Source: Laetiporus sulphureus 93-53 (Eukaryota; Basidiomycota; Agaricomycetes; Polyporales; Laetiporaceae). From it: a stretch of DNA of 64,000 nt. Position 1 is the stretch's first letter, and each line of letters begins with the position of its first letter. The translations under genes were made by a program, and so were the position numbers. Shown one piece after another: positions 11,859-22,549 of the stretch. The stretch is from positions 1,678,074 through 1,742,073 of the forward strand of contig NW_024468510.1 of the NCBI RefSeq assembly GCF_001632365.1. Reading direction: 5' to 3'. Below the pieces are notes generated by a model. It made no database searches and was not told the DNA's origin. It was given only the letters and a program-made list of their open reading frames with translations.

Positions 11859-13195
11859 CTAACCCTGAGAACCTGCAGCCCACTTATACAGCTCTTTACC
11901 GAAGTGCGCTGCAGTGCTTACTAACGATACAGCTTCATAAAATGCCGTCAACACCGGCTCTTCCTCGCGCGGCCTCGGCCTCCACCTCAATTGAACGCTC
12001 GAGATTGTGCCTCGAATATTCCGCCATTGAGTCAAAGCCTCCACCGCACTGGGCCTGCAGGATGGGTCGCGCTGTGTCATAGATTCTATCATGGGAACAA
12101 GGAATTCGACGTTAGAGAATTTCTAGAATGCACATTAGACCGCTGTCGCTAATGCAAACCATTGTATCGTAAAACGTACGTCGTGGAGCTCATGTCGAAA
12201 AACGTTTCCGATGATGAACATGTCAACTTTGAAAGGATCGTAAGGAGTTCTCATGGATAATTCGGGCACTTCTTGATCTCGTCCATCGGTCCCGACCACG
12301 AGCTTGGGTCGCACGTCCGGAGGAAAGTGTACCGAGATACCGAAATCGACGAAATAGTATTTGACGCCTGCGTCTGCTCGAGAACGATAAGAAGCTTTCG
12401 TCATGCCATCTGGCAGGCACATTGTAGCGACAGGATGATGTCCTTGCGGATACATTGCGTGCGCATCCATCATCAAGTTCTTGTACTCGCAATCCCTGCT
12501 CGTTACCAATCAAGATATTATGAGGACCCATGCACGCGTTGGCACTCACCGATGTGCCACGCCATGTTTGTGAAGGAACGCTAGACCCTGTTGACGGTCA
12601 GGAACACTTTCTACTTGCAAGAGGAATCTAACAACGTACCACTAAAATTTGGTCCACAAATTCCATGATCTCTTCGATAAGCGCGAAGGGAGGTTCGTCG
12701 ATGAGGCGCAAGAAGGGCATAACCATATATGATATGCTCTCATCATCCGCGTCCTGAAACAGCTCCAAGATGGGGACGGAGTGGTTCTCCGGGTCCTCAC
12801 TCAATGGAGGACTAGAGAGCATGGTGGCTATGCGCGATTCGGTATCTCCCGTCCTCACTCTTTTGATGTATACAAGCATTCCGTCAGACATTCTAGTAGC
12901 ATCGATGAGATGCTCCCGGAGCTGATTCAAGTCAGTGCGAATGGTTGACGTAGTACGCGGCTTTACTGACAGGAAGAATAACCGAATCCTCAAAGAACAT
13001 TGGATGCTTTCCTGTGCCCTTCCACGACGGGATCCAGCCAGAACGGTATCTTGGGCGCAGCATGTAGCCGCGAGATTCCAGGAACATCTGCCGATCAGCC
13101 CAAGCGGTTTCCCATGAACTCAATGACGAGAAAATCTCGTCACCTTCCTCTATCAGTTCCTGAGCGCGCAAAGCCAAAGAGTCTTTGGACATCAT
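11859..13195 (-). CDS. K3: protein-kinase-like protein, intact copy
   Basis: Same five-exon structure as K2. Exon 1 ends at 12971 and exon 2 spans 12921-12640, exactly the 282 bases seen in K2; about 374 residues in all. Motifs: beta-3 lysine in MLVYIKRVR, GDTESRIATML, HGVAHR|DCEYKN with the intron between R and D, a canonical DFG (YYFVDFGISV), GRDQEVPELSM, DPFKVDMFIIGN, and DPSCRPSA near the C-terminus. Two ATGs, at 13195 and 13192, are possible starts; the second aligns with K4. K3 and K4 resemble each other more than K1 or K2, so the array probably grew by at least two duplication steps. No lesion found. Divergent from S3. Confidence 0.82.
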
Positions 13196-13632
13196 CAAGA
13201 ATGGAGGAGGGCGGAAGGTGTAGTAGGTTCGAAGAGAGATAGCATCACTATACCTGTATCATCAGGTGATCCGCCAGATCACCTCCATCAAACATCAAAC
13301 AGGGACCCACAAACATTCAATCTCCGACGGATACTCGGTTGACAAATGCTTGCAACAGTAGTACGGCTGTTGTTCCTTTTCTGATTGACGTCGCTTGTGG
13401 ACAATAAGGTCGTAATCGTGGGCTGTGCTTCGAGAGATTTTCGTCTTGATGTGTCGCTGTCAGGCTGAGCAAGCAATCACAACCGCGTGCACCGCGTATC
13501 GCATCGGAATCATTCTGATGTTCTGTGACCCAGCTGGCGCGGATCCTGGCCTCACAACTGCTCAAGAGATCTTAGCGTCCATTGTATTCCTGAGATTGAT
13601 TTTTTCAGCTTGAAAGCAGCTGAGGTGATAGC

Positions 13633-13641
13633 TTATATAGG
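13633..13641 (+). promoter_or_regulatory. TATA-like box of S3
   Basis: The string ttatatagg lies about 268 bases upstream of the S3 ATG in the 705-base K3/S3 spacer. It is related to the catataagg found before S1 and S2. The weaker match fits the greater divergence of S3. Function inferred. Confidence 0.35.
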
Positions 13642-13900
13642 ACGTCAGTGAGCTGTCAATTTTCCACTCCCGCTTCATTTCCTCCTTCATTGTAGCATTC
13701 ACATAAACTTCCGCTGTGCCGTCACTGGTCAGCCTTGATACATTGAGGACGACAAAAGCGGTCACTACGGCGCCTTCGCTCGTATTTCTTCCAAGTCTAT
13801 CGACAACACTCTATCTCAAAGTAGGTAGATACTATTGTCAGTGCGGCGGATGCAGTGACGGTTGTTGACTGAGACCAGACGGACATTACCATATTACAGT

Positions 13901-14692
13901 ATGGTCGACAGTGCTGCGTCCTGGGTCGGCATCTACGCAGGAGGCCTTGCTACCATGGCAGCGGTTCACCATGGCTACAACTTGATCAACGACCGGTGGG
14001 CCGCCAAATCAGTTGCTCAGCAAGGCAGAGCTGTCCTTCAAGCGATCAATGAGCTGCGAACAGGGATTAAACCTCAAGAAGCTGAGTTGATCCTCGCTAA
14101 GAGACCTACTTTTTTCACAGAATGGGATCGTTTTGTGAATCGGTGAGTTCTCTCAACGGATGGAGCTTTCTCGAGATACTGGGCTCATCGAATCAATCTT
14201 CAGGATGTCAAACGTCATAAATGCTCTTGATATAGAGGCTGAGTCGTCCGGACAGTGGCAACGAAAGGGTCCTGCCATACAATATATCGGTAGTGACCTC
14301 AAGGTGCGTCTGTACAAGGCGAAGCAGTCGCTTCAAGCCTTCCGCGCAGACATTTTGGTGAGATATGTTTCTATATCTACAAACTGCAAGACTTATGTCG
14401 CGTCAGAAAACCACAAACGCTGTGCGAGACGTCTCCGTTGTTTCAGAGGTAGATATTCCACAGTGGGATACTGCGAGCAAGCTGGAAGCGGGATACATTC
14501 GATCGGAACGTGAGGTCAGACTTCAACTAGGTGAGATACCTTCGTCTCATACATCATTAATTCCGACTACTGACTTGGGGCATAGCCTCCTTGCTATCAA
14601 AGCTACCAGACTTGGCTCCTACATTGCCGCCTATGGCCTCTGAGCCTCCTATGCAGATTCCGCCCGAATTTTTGGAGGGTGACAGTGCCTAA
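13901..14692 (+). CDS. S3: small partner protein, copy 3, intact but diverged
   Basis: Exons 13901-14142, 14204-14357, 14407-14530 and 14586-14692 total 627 bases (208 residues), all in phase. Conserved with S1/S2: the hydrophobic Gly/Ala N-terminus (WVGIYAGGLATMAAV), INELRTGIKPQEAELIL, FFTEWDRF, the exon-2 block with NALDIEAESSGQW, and YKAKQSLQAFRADIL. The linker begins KTTNAVRD, like KTTNTVRR in S2, which fixes the third-exon acceptor. The C-terminal tail is proline-rich and acidic (ends PPEFLEGDSA) and differs from S2. Identity to S2 is clearly lower than that between S1 and S2, yet splice sites and phases are kept. Function unknown; predicted small membrane-associated helical protein (inference). 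Confidence 0.68.
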
Positions 14693-15264
14693 GCCTCATC
14701 CACCAGGCCTGCATCTTCTACCACCACGCAGATGGCAAGTGCCAATGGGCCTCGACTCTTCATAGGCTATCAGACCTTACGGTTACTAGGATTTCACGGA
14801 TTATTCGCTCCGATACATTTCTAGTCGTGAATCGGAGATAAGATGGTAGACAAGTACATTTAGCGCTTCTAGATACCCTCTCCTCTATGAATATATGCAT
14901 CGCGTGCAACTCTTATGATACACAGGTGGATGTCCATCTGTATAAAATACCTGTGCACGGTGATGCAGCCCAAATCACAGTCGATTTTTCGACGTCAAGA
15001 CGTCGAGACCAAGGAACCTGCGACTAGGCACCGGACACACACGGACGTGCGAAACGCAAGATACATATTCCATTTGAGGAATGTCAGGTTGAGTAGTTCG
15101 CTATTGTCGTGTCATGAGACACATTAAGAGGCAACATAAGACACCTTGAGGACGCGCGAATGCACACTTGGGTCTGTAGGTCCGCAGAGCATCCAATGGC
15201 TGTGAATTTCTGCGAGCAAAATAGTACGGGCAAAACGGTATCCACCAGACTGGAACAAGTAGAT
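14693..15264. other. Intergenic tail between S3 and K4
   Basis: Convergent spacer of about 570 bases between the 3' ends of S3 and K4. No gene, RNA or repeat seen. Confidence 0.5.
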
Positions 15265-16602
15265 CTACCCCTGAAAATCTGAAGCCCACTTAAACAGCTG
15301 CTTACTCAAATGCGCTGCCGCATTGACAAAGTATACAGCTTCATTGAACACCGTCGATACTGTTCCTTCCTGGCGAGGCCGAGGCCTCCATATCGAGTGA
15401 ACGCTCGAAATTGTGCTCCGAATACTCCGCCATTGAGTCAAAGCCTCCGCCGCACTGGGCCGACAGTAAGGATCGCGCTGTGTCATAGATTCTATCATGG
15501 GAACTAGGAAGTCGATGTTAGAAAATTTCTGGAGGGTATATCAGACCATTGTCGCTAATGCAAACCATTTTATCATGATAACGTACGTTGTGGAGCTCAT
15601 GTTGAAGCACGTTGCCGTTATGAACACGTCAACTTTGAAAGGATCATAAGGAGTTCTCATGGATAATTCGGGCACTTCTTGATCTCGTCCATCGGTCCCG
15701 ACCACGAGCTTAGGACGTACGTCCTGAGGAAAGTGTACTGAGATACCAAAATCGATGAAACAGTATTTGATGCCTGTGTCTGCTCGAGAAAGATAAGGGG
15801 CTTCCGTCATGCCATCGGGCAAGCACATTGTGGCGACGGGATGATGTCCTTGCGGATACATTGCATGCGCATCCATCATCAAGTTCTTGTACTCGCAATC
15901 TCTGCTCGATATCAATTAAGATATTACGAAAAACCAATACGCGGGTTGATACTGACCGGTGCGCAACGCCATGTTTGTGAAGGAATGCTAGACCCTGCGT
16001 TCGTTGTCAGGAACGCTTTCTACTCGCAACAGAGTAATCTGACAGCATACCGTTAGAATTTGCTCCATAAACTCTACGATCTCTACGATGAACACAAATG
16101 GAGGGTTGTCGATGAGACGCAAGAAGGGCATAACCATATATGATATACTCTCGTCATCTGTGTCCTGGAACAGCTCCAAGATGGGAACGGAGCGGTTATC
16201 TGGGTCCTCACTCAATGGAGGACTAGAGAGCATAGTAGCTATGCGCGATTCGGTGTCTCCTGTCCGCACTCTCTTGATGTATACAAGCATCCCGTCAGAC
16301 GTCCTAGTGGCGTCAACGAGATGATCCCGAATCTGCTCCCGATCAGTGCTCATCATTGACGTAGTATACAATGCCCTTACAGGAAGAGTAATTGAGTCCT
16401 CAAAATACATTGGATGCATTCCCGTGCCCTTCCATGACGGGATCCAGCCAGGACGATACCTTGGGCGCAGCATGTAGCTGCGTGATTCCAGGAACGGCTG
16501 CCGCTCAGCCCAAGCGGCTTCCCATGAGCGCAATGACGAGAAAAGTCTATCCCCTTCCTCGATCAGTTCTTGAGCATGCCTGAACAGAGGGTCTTCTGAC
16601 AT
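15265..16602 (-). pseudogene. K4: protein-kinase-like gene, copy 4, frameshifted
   Basis: Closest to K3. N-lobe and catalytic motifs are present: MLVYIKRVR, GDTESRIATML, HGVAHR|DCEYKN with the same intron position, and CFIDFGISV. After DPFKVDVF the frame breaks: near 15616 one base is missing relative to K3 (K3 encodes FIIGNVFRHEL, K4 reads FITATCFNMSS), which changes the phase of the exon-4 donor. Read in the new phase, exon 5 hits a stop within about ten codons. The exon-5 sequence itself (DPYCRPSAAEALTQW) is still conserved, so the lesion is probably young. The start at 16602 (MSEDPLF) aligns with K3. K4 has no S partner; the next gene to the right is the SRPK-like relic. Confidence 0.75.
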
Positions 16603-17004
16603 AGTCAAGGATGAAGGAGGTGCGGAAACCTGGAGTCTCGGAAAGACATGAGAAGAACCCTTGTGACCTAAGTGTATTACTTTTGATAAAACAAGATCAG
16701 CGATATCTGTCGGAGGTTGAATCGTTGTGGGTCCCTGTTGGATCAGTCGAATCACCTGACATATCCTGGATAGAATTATTTTCCCACAAGATTTTTAAAG
16801 GAATACAGTGAAGAAAGATAAAGTCCTGCTCCGGCAATCCTTCGAAGAAACACCCTTCCAGGATTGGTCATGTTACTACCCAATATGGACAATGTAACTT
16901 TCCACAGCGAAACTTAAAATATTTCCATTGTGACTACACCGGATTTTTACACGGTCAAAAATGGCTCGATGTCTGCAGCATGTATGCTTCTCCCCGTCCA
17001 GACC
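16603..17004. other. Spacer between K4 and the SRPK-like inverted repeat
   Basis: Here, where an S gene would be expected by analogy with K1-K3, no S-like hydrophobic exon or FRADIL-type exon can be found. The sequence is A/T-richer around 16780-16960. The left arm of the inverted repeat starts at about 17005. Confidence 0.45.
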
Positions 17005-18441
17005 TCATACCATCCTCCACAGAGACATGGCGCCAGAATTACCAGGCCTGATTCCCGATGACTTCCACTTCAGCTCAATGGAGACTACCGAGGACATGAC
17101 CCGCTACGTCCCGGGGGCTACCATCCTATCATCATTGGCGACATTATCGGCTCGTCTCCTCGTACGGACTCTGCGAGCAAGCCATGCCAATATAGGATCA
17201 TGCACAAGTTGGGCTTCGGGTCATATGCGACGGCCCTATGGTTGGCTCAGAAGACGGATTCAAGCGGAGCGTTCGTCGCAGTGAAGATCACAACGGCGGC
17301 AGATGGTCATATACGGGAGGCCCAAATGCTTGAAGCAGCCTCAACGGTGATGCCCAATGGCCAGCCGTCGCCACATATTATGACGCTGCTGGATCACTTT
17401 ACCTTGCGCGGTCCCAACGGCGCTCACTCTGTTCTGGTGACGGACGTTGTAGCGCCGATCGTCTCCTTTCCTTCACCCGGACGCTCTCCGCATTGGCGGA
17501 AAGCTTTCGCATACGGTCTAGCGCAGGGTTTAGCGCACCTACACGCTACAGGGATCGTCCACGGAGGTACGTTTCCGCTTCCACTGCTGACGATTCCCTG
17601 ACTCCCGCCTGTAGACTTGCACCTCGGTAATGTTGGGTTTGCCATGCCGCAGCTCGCACATCAGGATGAAGACGATGTGATGCAAGATCTCAGCCCATAC
17701 GACCTGACCATTGTTCTGCCTTGCTCCGCTGCCAAACAAACGCGCTCGTTACCCGCTTATGTTGTCGCGCTGTGCCACCTCACTACGTACTATGAGAAAC
17801 TCGCCGGCTCCGATCCGCCTGTGGCTAAGATCTTCGACTTCGGCAATGGTGAGCTGAGTTCTTGAGAACTCTCTCGGCTTCATAACCACACTCAATGCAG
17901 CGCATAAAGCTGGAACGCCACCACTGAACTTCCAGTGTGCGGTGGAAGCTTGCGCTCCAGAGTTAGGCTTTGCTCGCGTCATCGAAATACAGAAAACCCG
18001 CCCGTCGAGCCCCCAGCCGACGTCTGGGCTCTCGGTGCTGTCGTGCGTCCTCTCCTGCTCCCTCCTTCGAAGCACGATATCCTGATACATTCGCGCAGAT
18101 TTACGAGATCGTTACTGGCGCCCCGATGTTTCATGGCGACGGCATGCCCGCCCTGCCGTATCACATGTCTGAGATGGCCGGCTACGTACCCTCAGAGTGG
18201 CAGTCATGGCGCCCTGACCTGACCATATCACCCGACCAGGCCGATGCCTGGTGGACATCACGTAAAACGCAGCTACGTCGAGGCTGTGTTGATGATAAAG
18301 ACACGGACGCGCTCGTTAGGCTGCTGAAGAAAGTGCTCGTGCTCGACGCCGCGATTCGACCGACTATCGCAGTGGTCCTGCAAGACCCGTGGTTCCATGA
18401 TGATGCCGCGCACCAGGTCCAAGGTTGAAGCTAAGTCGTTT
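17005..18441 (+). repeat. Inverted repeat, left arm (about 1.4 kb)
   Basis: This interval matches 19262-20678 read on the opposite strand over its whole length, from the 'cataccatcctccacagag' block to the 'gaagcta/caagtcgtttt'-type end. The arms face each other across about 820 bases. Each arm carries a copy of the same SRPK-like kinase gene with its own lesions. An inverted duplication of a single gene is the simplest reading. Confidence 0.8.
17027..18428 (+). pseudogene. SRPK-like protein kinase, left copy, two frameshifts
   Basis: Relic of an SR-protein-kinase-like (CMGC) gene. Recognisable parts: KLGFGSYATALWLAQK (Gly-rich loop), AFVAVKI (beta-3 Lys), IVHG|DLHLGNVGF (catalytic loop, HGD in place of HRD, split by an intron), LSPYDLTIVLP, AKIFDFGN, PPADVWALGAV, IYEIVTGAPMFHG and VLVLDAAIRPTIAVVLQDPW. 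Relative to the right copy, one base is missing near 17113 (YVPGG block) and one near 17985 (after APELGFARVI), so no continuous kinase can be made. It also has a three-base insertion (ATAL versus ATV) that keeps the frame. The right copy is intact at both frameshift sites, so these lesions arose after duplication. Confidence 0.8.
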
Positions 18442-19261
18442 TGTGTATATGTGCCTGGAAGGAGCCTTGCCCAGATGTACCGTATGTTTCTTTAGCTTCG
18501 AGTCAAGAGCTCGAATATTGCAGCGCTCGAACATTTGCAATTGTGAGTGCATGACTGTTTCGGCGGAGCACAAGAATGCACCAAACCGGGTTAAGACGTG
18601 ATTAAGGGCTCCATTCTGCACTACGCGGGTCTCACTGCAAAACGTTCTCCAAAAGTTTCGTCCAGCTGAGACTCAGAGCTTCCGATGTCCTTTTCTGCTT
18701 GGCGTGTCAGAGCCCTCATGTGGTTCACCATATCACCGGCTAGTGATTCTGACATATTGGGCTTGCACGTGGAATTCTGGCAATCATAATACCGTGGTTA
18801 CAAGAAAAAGATACTCTATCGCAACTACTGACACAGACTTATTCGACGAGTCAAAGCTTGATATTCTCAGTACAGTATCTTGGCATTCTGCTTGACTGAA
18901 CACGCATGATTCTCAAGCCAAGTCGCCTTGCCCCAGCATCCCAAAATTCTTCGCCTCTGCCTGGGCATAGGCATTCTTGATCGCATCATTGTTCAGTGTG
19001 TGCCGCCTCCCCGAGCACAGAAGTAGCCTTGATAGCCATTCACGAGCTCCTGTTCCACAGCGAAGATGTGCACAGCCGTGCCATGCTCGTGGGGCGTGAG
19101 AGCCCAGTTGTCATCGTTGCAGACATACACGGACAGGTGCTTTGGTTGGCCGGCATAGTTCGCGTGCGAAGAGTTATGAAAAAGCATGCTGTTGCCGTCT
19201 CAACGTCAGATCACAGAGCGAGCGAAAGGGCGAGAAATGAACACGAACGTCACAAGAAGTC
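18442..19261. other. Loop of the inverted repeat; weak coding signal on the minus strand
   Basis: About 820 bases between the two arms. The only protein-like part is minus strand 19187-18993 (contains LSVYVCNDDNWALT), followed in another frame at about 18980-18900 by NDAIKNAYAQAEAKNFGM. These could be two exons or remnants of a small secreted protein, but no family is recognised and no convincing splice pair joins them. Confidence 0.25.
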
Positions 19262-20678
19262 GGGAAAACGGCTTGGCTTCAAATTTGGACCTCGTGCGCG
19301 GCATCATCATGGAACCACGGATCTTGCAGGACCTCTACGATAGTCGGTCGAATCGTGGCGTCGAGCACGAGCACTTTCTTCAGCAGCCTAACGAGCGCGT
19401 CCGTGTCTTTATCATCCACACAGCCTTGACGTAGCAGCGTTTTACGTGATGTCCACCAGGCATCGGCCTGGTCGGGTGATATGGTCAGATCAGGACGCCA
19501 TGACCGCCACTTTGGGGGTACGTAGCCGGCCATCTTAGACATGCGAGACGGCAGGGCGGGCATGCCGACGCCATAAAAAAGTGGAGAGCCAGTAACGATC
19601 TCGAATATCTGTGCGAATGTATCAGGTTATCGTGCTTCGAAGAGGGGGCAGGAGAGGACGCACGACAGCACCGAGAGCCCAGACGTCGGCTGGGGGCTCA
19701 ACGGGTGGGTTTTCTGTCTTTTTTATGACGAGTGCATAGACTACCTCGGGAGCGCAAGCTTCCACCGCACATTGTAAGTTCAGTGGTAGCGTTCCGGCTT
19801 TATGCGCTGCAGTGAGTGTGATTAGGAAACCGAGAGAGTTCTCAAGAACTCAGCTCACCATTGCCGAAGTCGAAGATCTTAGTCACAGGCGGATCGGAGC
19901 TGGCGAGTTTCTCATAGTACGTAGTCAGGCGGCACGGCGCGACAACATAAGCGGGTAACGAGCGCGTTTGTTTGGCAGCGGAGCAAGGTAGAACAATTGT
20001 CAGGTCGTACGTCTGGATCCTGATGTGCGAGCTGCGGCATGGCAAGCCCAACATTACCGAGGTGCAAGTCTACAGGCAGGAGTCAGGGAATCGTCAGCAG
20101 TGGAAGCGGACAACGTACCTCCGTGGACGATCCCTACAGCGTGTAGGTGCGCTAAACTCTGCGCTAGACCGTACGCGACAGCTTTCCGCCAATGCGGAGG
20201 GCGTCTAGGTGAAGGAAAGGAGATGATCGGCGCCACAACGTCCGTCACCAGAACAGAGTGAGTGCCATTGGGACCGCGCAAGGTAAGTGATCCAGCAGCG
20301 TCATGCCATGTGGCGACAGCTGGCCATTGGGCAGCACCGTTGAGGCTGCTTCGAGCATTTGAGCCTCCCGTGTATGACCATCTGCCGCCATTGTGATCTT
20401 CACTGCGACGAACGCTCCGCTTGAATCCATCTTCTGAGCCAACCATACCGTCGCATATGACCCAAAGCCCAACTTGTGCATGATCCTATATTGGCATGGC
20501 TTGCTCGCAGAGTCCGTACGAAGAGACGAGCCGATAATGTCGCCAATGATGATAGGATGGTAGCCTCCCGGGACGTAGCGGGTCATGTCCTCGGTAGTCT
20601 CCATTGAGCTGAAGTGGAAGTCATCGGGAATCAGACCTGGTAATTCCGGCACCATATCTCTGTGGAGGATGGTATGTG
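19262..20678 (-). repeat. Inverted repeat, right arm (about 1.4 kb)
   Basis: Reverse-complement counterpart of 17005-18441. The arms differ by scattered substitutions, single-base indels and one 23-base deletion, so the duplication is not brand new. Confidence 0.8.
19279..20655 (-). pseudogene. SRPK-like protein kinase, right copy, two frameshifts
   Basis: Second copy of the SRPK-like gene. It starts cleanly (MVPELPGLIPDDFHFSS) and keeps KLGFGSYATVWLAQK, AFVAVKI, GIVHG|DLHLGN, TKIFDFGN, PPADVWALGAV, IFEIVTGSPLFYG (after a short intron) and VLVLDATIRPTIVEVLQDPW. Relative to the left copy, one base is missing near 20290 (before TLRGPNGTHSV), which sends the frame to an early stop. A 23-base deletion near 20015 removes the region between AHQD and YDLTIVLP and shifts the frame again. 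The lesion sites differ from those of the left copy. Confidence 0.8.
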
Positions 20679-22549
20679 TGAATCAGAACTGCTGAGGTAT
20701 ATATGGAGGGATCGCTGCTTACTATGGAACGGTTGAACAGCAAGGACACCTAATGTTGCACATGCATATGATGATATAGATTAAGAACTGAAGATGGGGA
20801 GAAGCAACACTGCAGGCCGCCGCATGGAGCCACGGCGGAGATTCATGCTTTCGGAGTTTGAACTTGAACACTTTGTACCCATGGTGCCACAGTGGCGCTT
20901 ACGTAAGGTAGGTGGTTGCGCGATCACCCTTTTCGGGCTAGGACGTTGTCCGATCGCTGATGTCAGCTTCTGCGCCACTTTCGCCCCAGCTTGCCTATGA
21001 TAGCGTCGCTTTAACTCGCCCAGCCCGTCTTTCGGATGGCCGCCGATGCCTAGGCCATATCGCACACCGACATAATGATACAGCGCCGTTGATCCCGGCC
21101 CATATATATACGTTCAGACAACTGATGGGCTGAAATTTGAAAGTTCGACTTGTTGTACCGCTACCATTCGCGCCTTAGATCGGTCCTACATCACGCGGAC
21201 GACATAGCATGGCGGAACATGGGCCAATTTGGTGCGAATCGTCCCCACTCCACTGGATCGACCTGAACGTGGGCGGGCCGCCCTCATACGTATTCGCGCA
21301 GTTGATCCTCGTCGTCGTGTTAATTACTGTCCGCGGCGACTGCTGCGCACCCTACAGGCCATTCAGTGCGGGCGTGCCCTCCGCCGGATCCTCCGAGCGT
21401 TTTATGCCAAAAGCGACGCTGCCCTCGGCATGTCGCCCCAGCGTAGCTTCGCGGGGACAGAGTGTGTCGTGAGCGTCATCAACGATGGAGACGAGATGTC
21501 CGTAATGCTGACCGGCAAGCCGCGGCAGGAAGAAAGGCTTTGACCATCGAATCGCTGGTCGGTCGCCCCTCCGAAGCGTTTGTTTCCATTGCGCAACACG
21601 GTGTGAGGAATTGTGCTAGAAGACGTCGAAACACAGTCGCATGGTGGCAAACGGAGGGGGAGGGAAGCGAGCATCAACACGGAGAGCCTCTTCATGCGCT
21701 TGTACGAATCGCCGCTCCGCTGACGTGCCGCAATGGAGCTCAGCTTGCATCGAGGATATATGCATGTGAAACTAGACCAGCTAGTTGCGCTTCGTCAATG
21801 AAGTGAGCCGCGTTTGGCACACATAGACGTCGGTGGATGAGGGTAGTGGGCACGAGGCTCAGCTGGATGGCCATCAACCTTGTCCGCGGCGCCATATGGA
21901 GGTATACTGTCAACGATGGCTGCTGCGGGGGCCGCTGACGTTCCAGTACGGTCCACGCGTGACGTTAACAGGCTCCTTACCATAACTACATGTCCACGTA
22001 CAACAGTAATCATTTTACTCCACACTTCTAATTACACTTTCCGTCATTCAATGCATTGCTCGTATATACAGCCCTTTTGTAATTGAACCCCGGGCGGTCT
22101 TTCTCTGCTACAATGGACAGAGTCAAGAATCAAGCTTCAAGTTTCGAGACCTACCTGGTCTCCGTCTCTCAGGATGTGATGGGGGCTAGCTGGTTCGCGT
22201 CCCCAGGCTGATGCGTAATGACACAGATGGACTGACGGCATCTAGCCATCTAAAGACTTGGTGGCGATCGTCACCAAGAGCAGGAGTGAATCGAGCTAGG
22301 AGAGCCGTTCGGAGACCGTAATTGAATGCCACTGGCAAAACGTGGTTTTCATCACTATAATACTTTAGCCAACCATTTCACTGACAAACTAGACGTCTCT
22401 AGATCGAGCATAGTGACACCGGTATAACGGGACAGCCAATAGATCCCAGAAAGCAATAAGCATGTCTCGATACTCGCGTCGAAGGTAATAATAAAATGAT
22501 TGAGATAGATAATGGACGTGAGCGGCAGAGAAAAGCATACTATGGAGAC
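20679..22549. other. Gene-poor stretch, about 1.9 kb
   Basis: Right of the inverted repeat. Open frames such as the minus one at 21065-20781 and the plus one at 21229-21543 are basic and arginine-rich on both strands, as expected of GC-rich non-coding DNA, and none resembles a known family or splices into a longer protein. I see no transposon ends or RNA gene. Confidence 0.5.

Noticed and set aside
20781..21543. Arginine-rich open frames on both strands
   Set aside because: No motif, no splice partners and similar composition on both strands; judged chance ORFs in GC-rich DNA.
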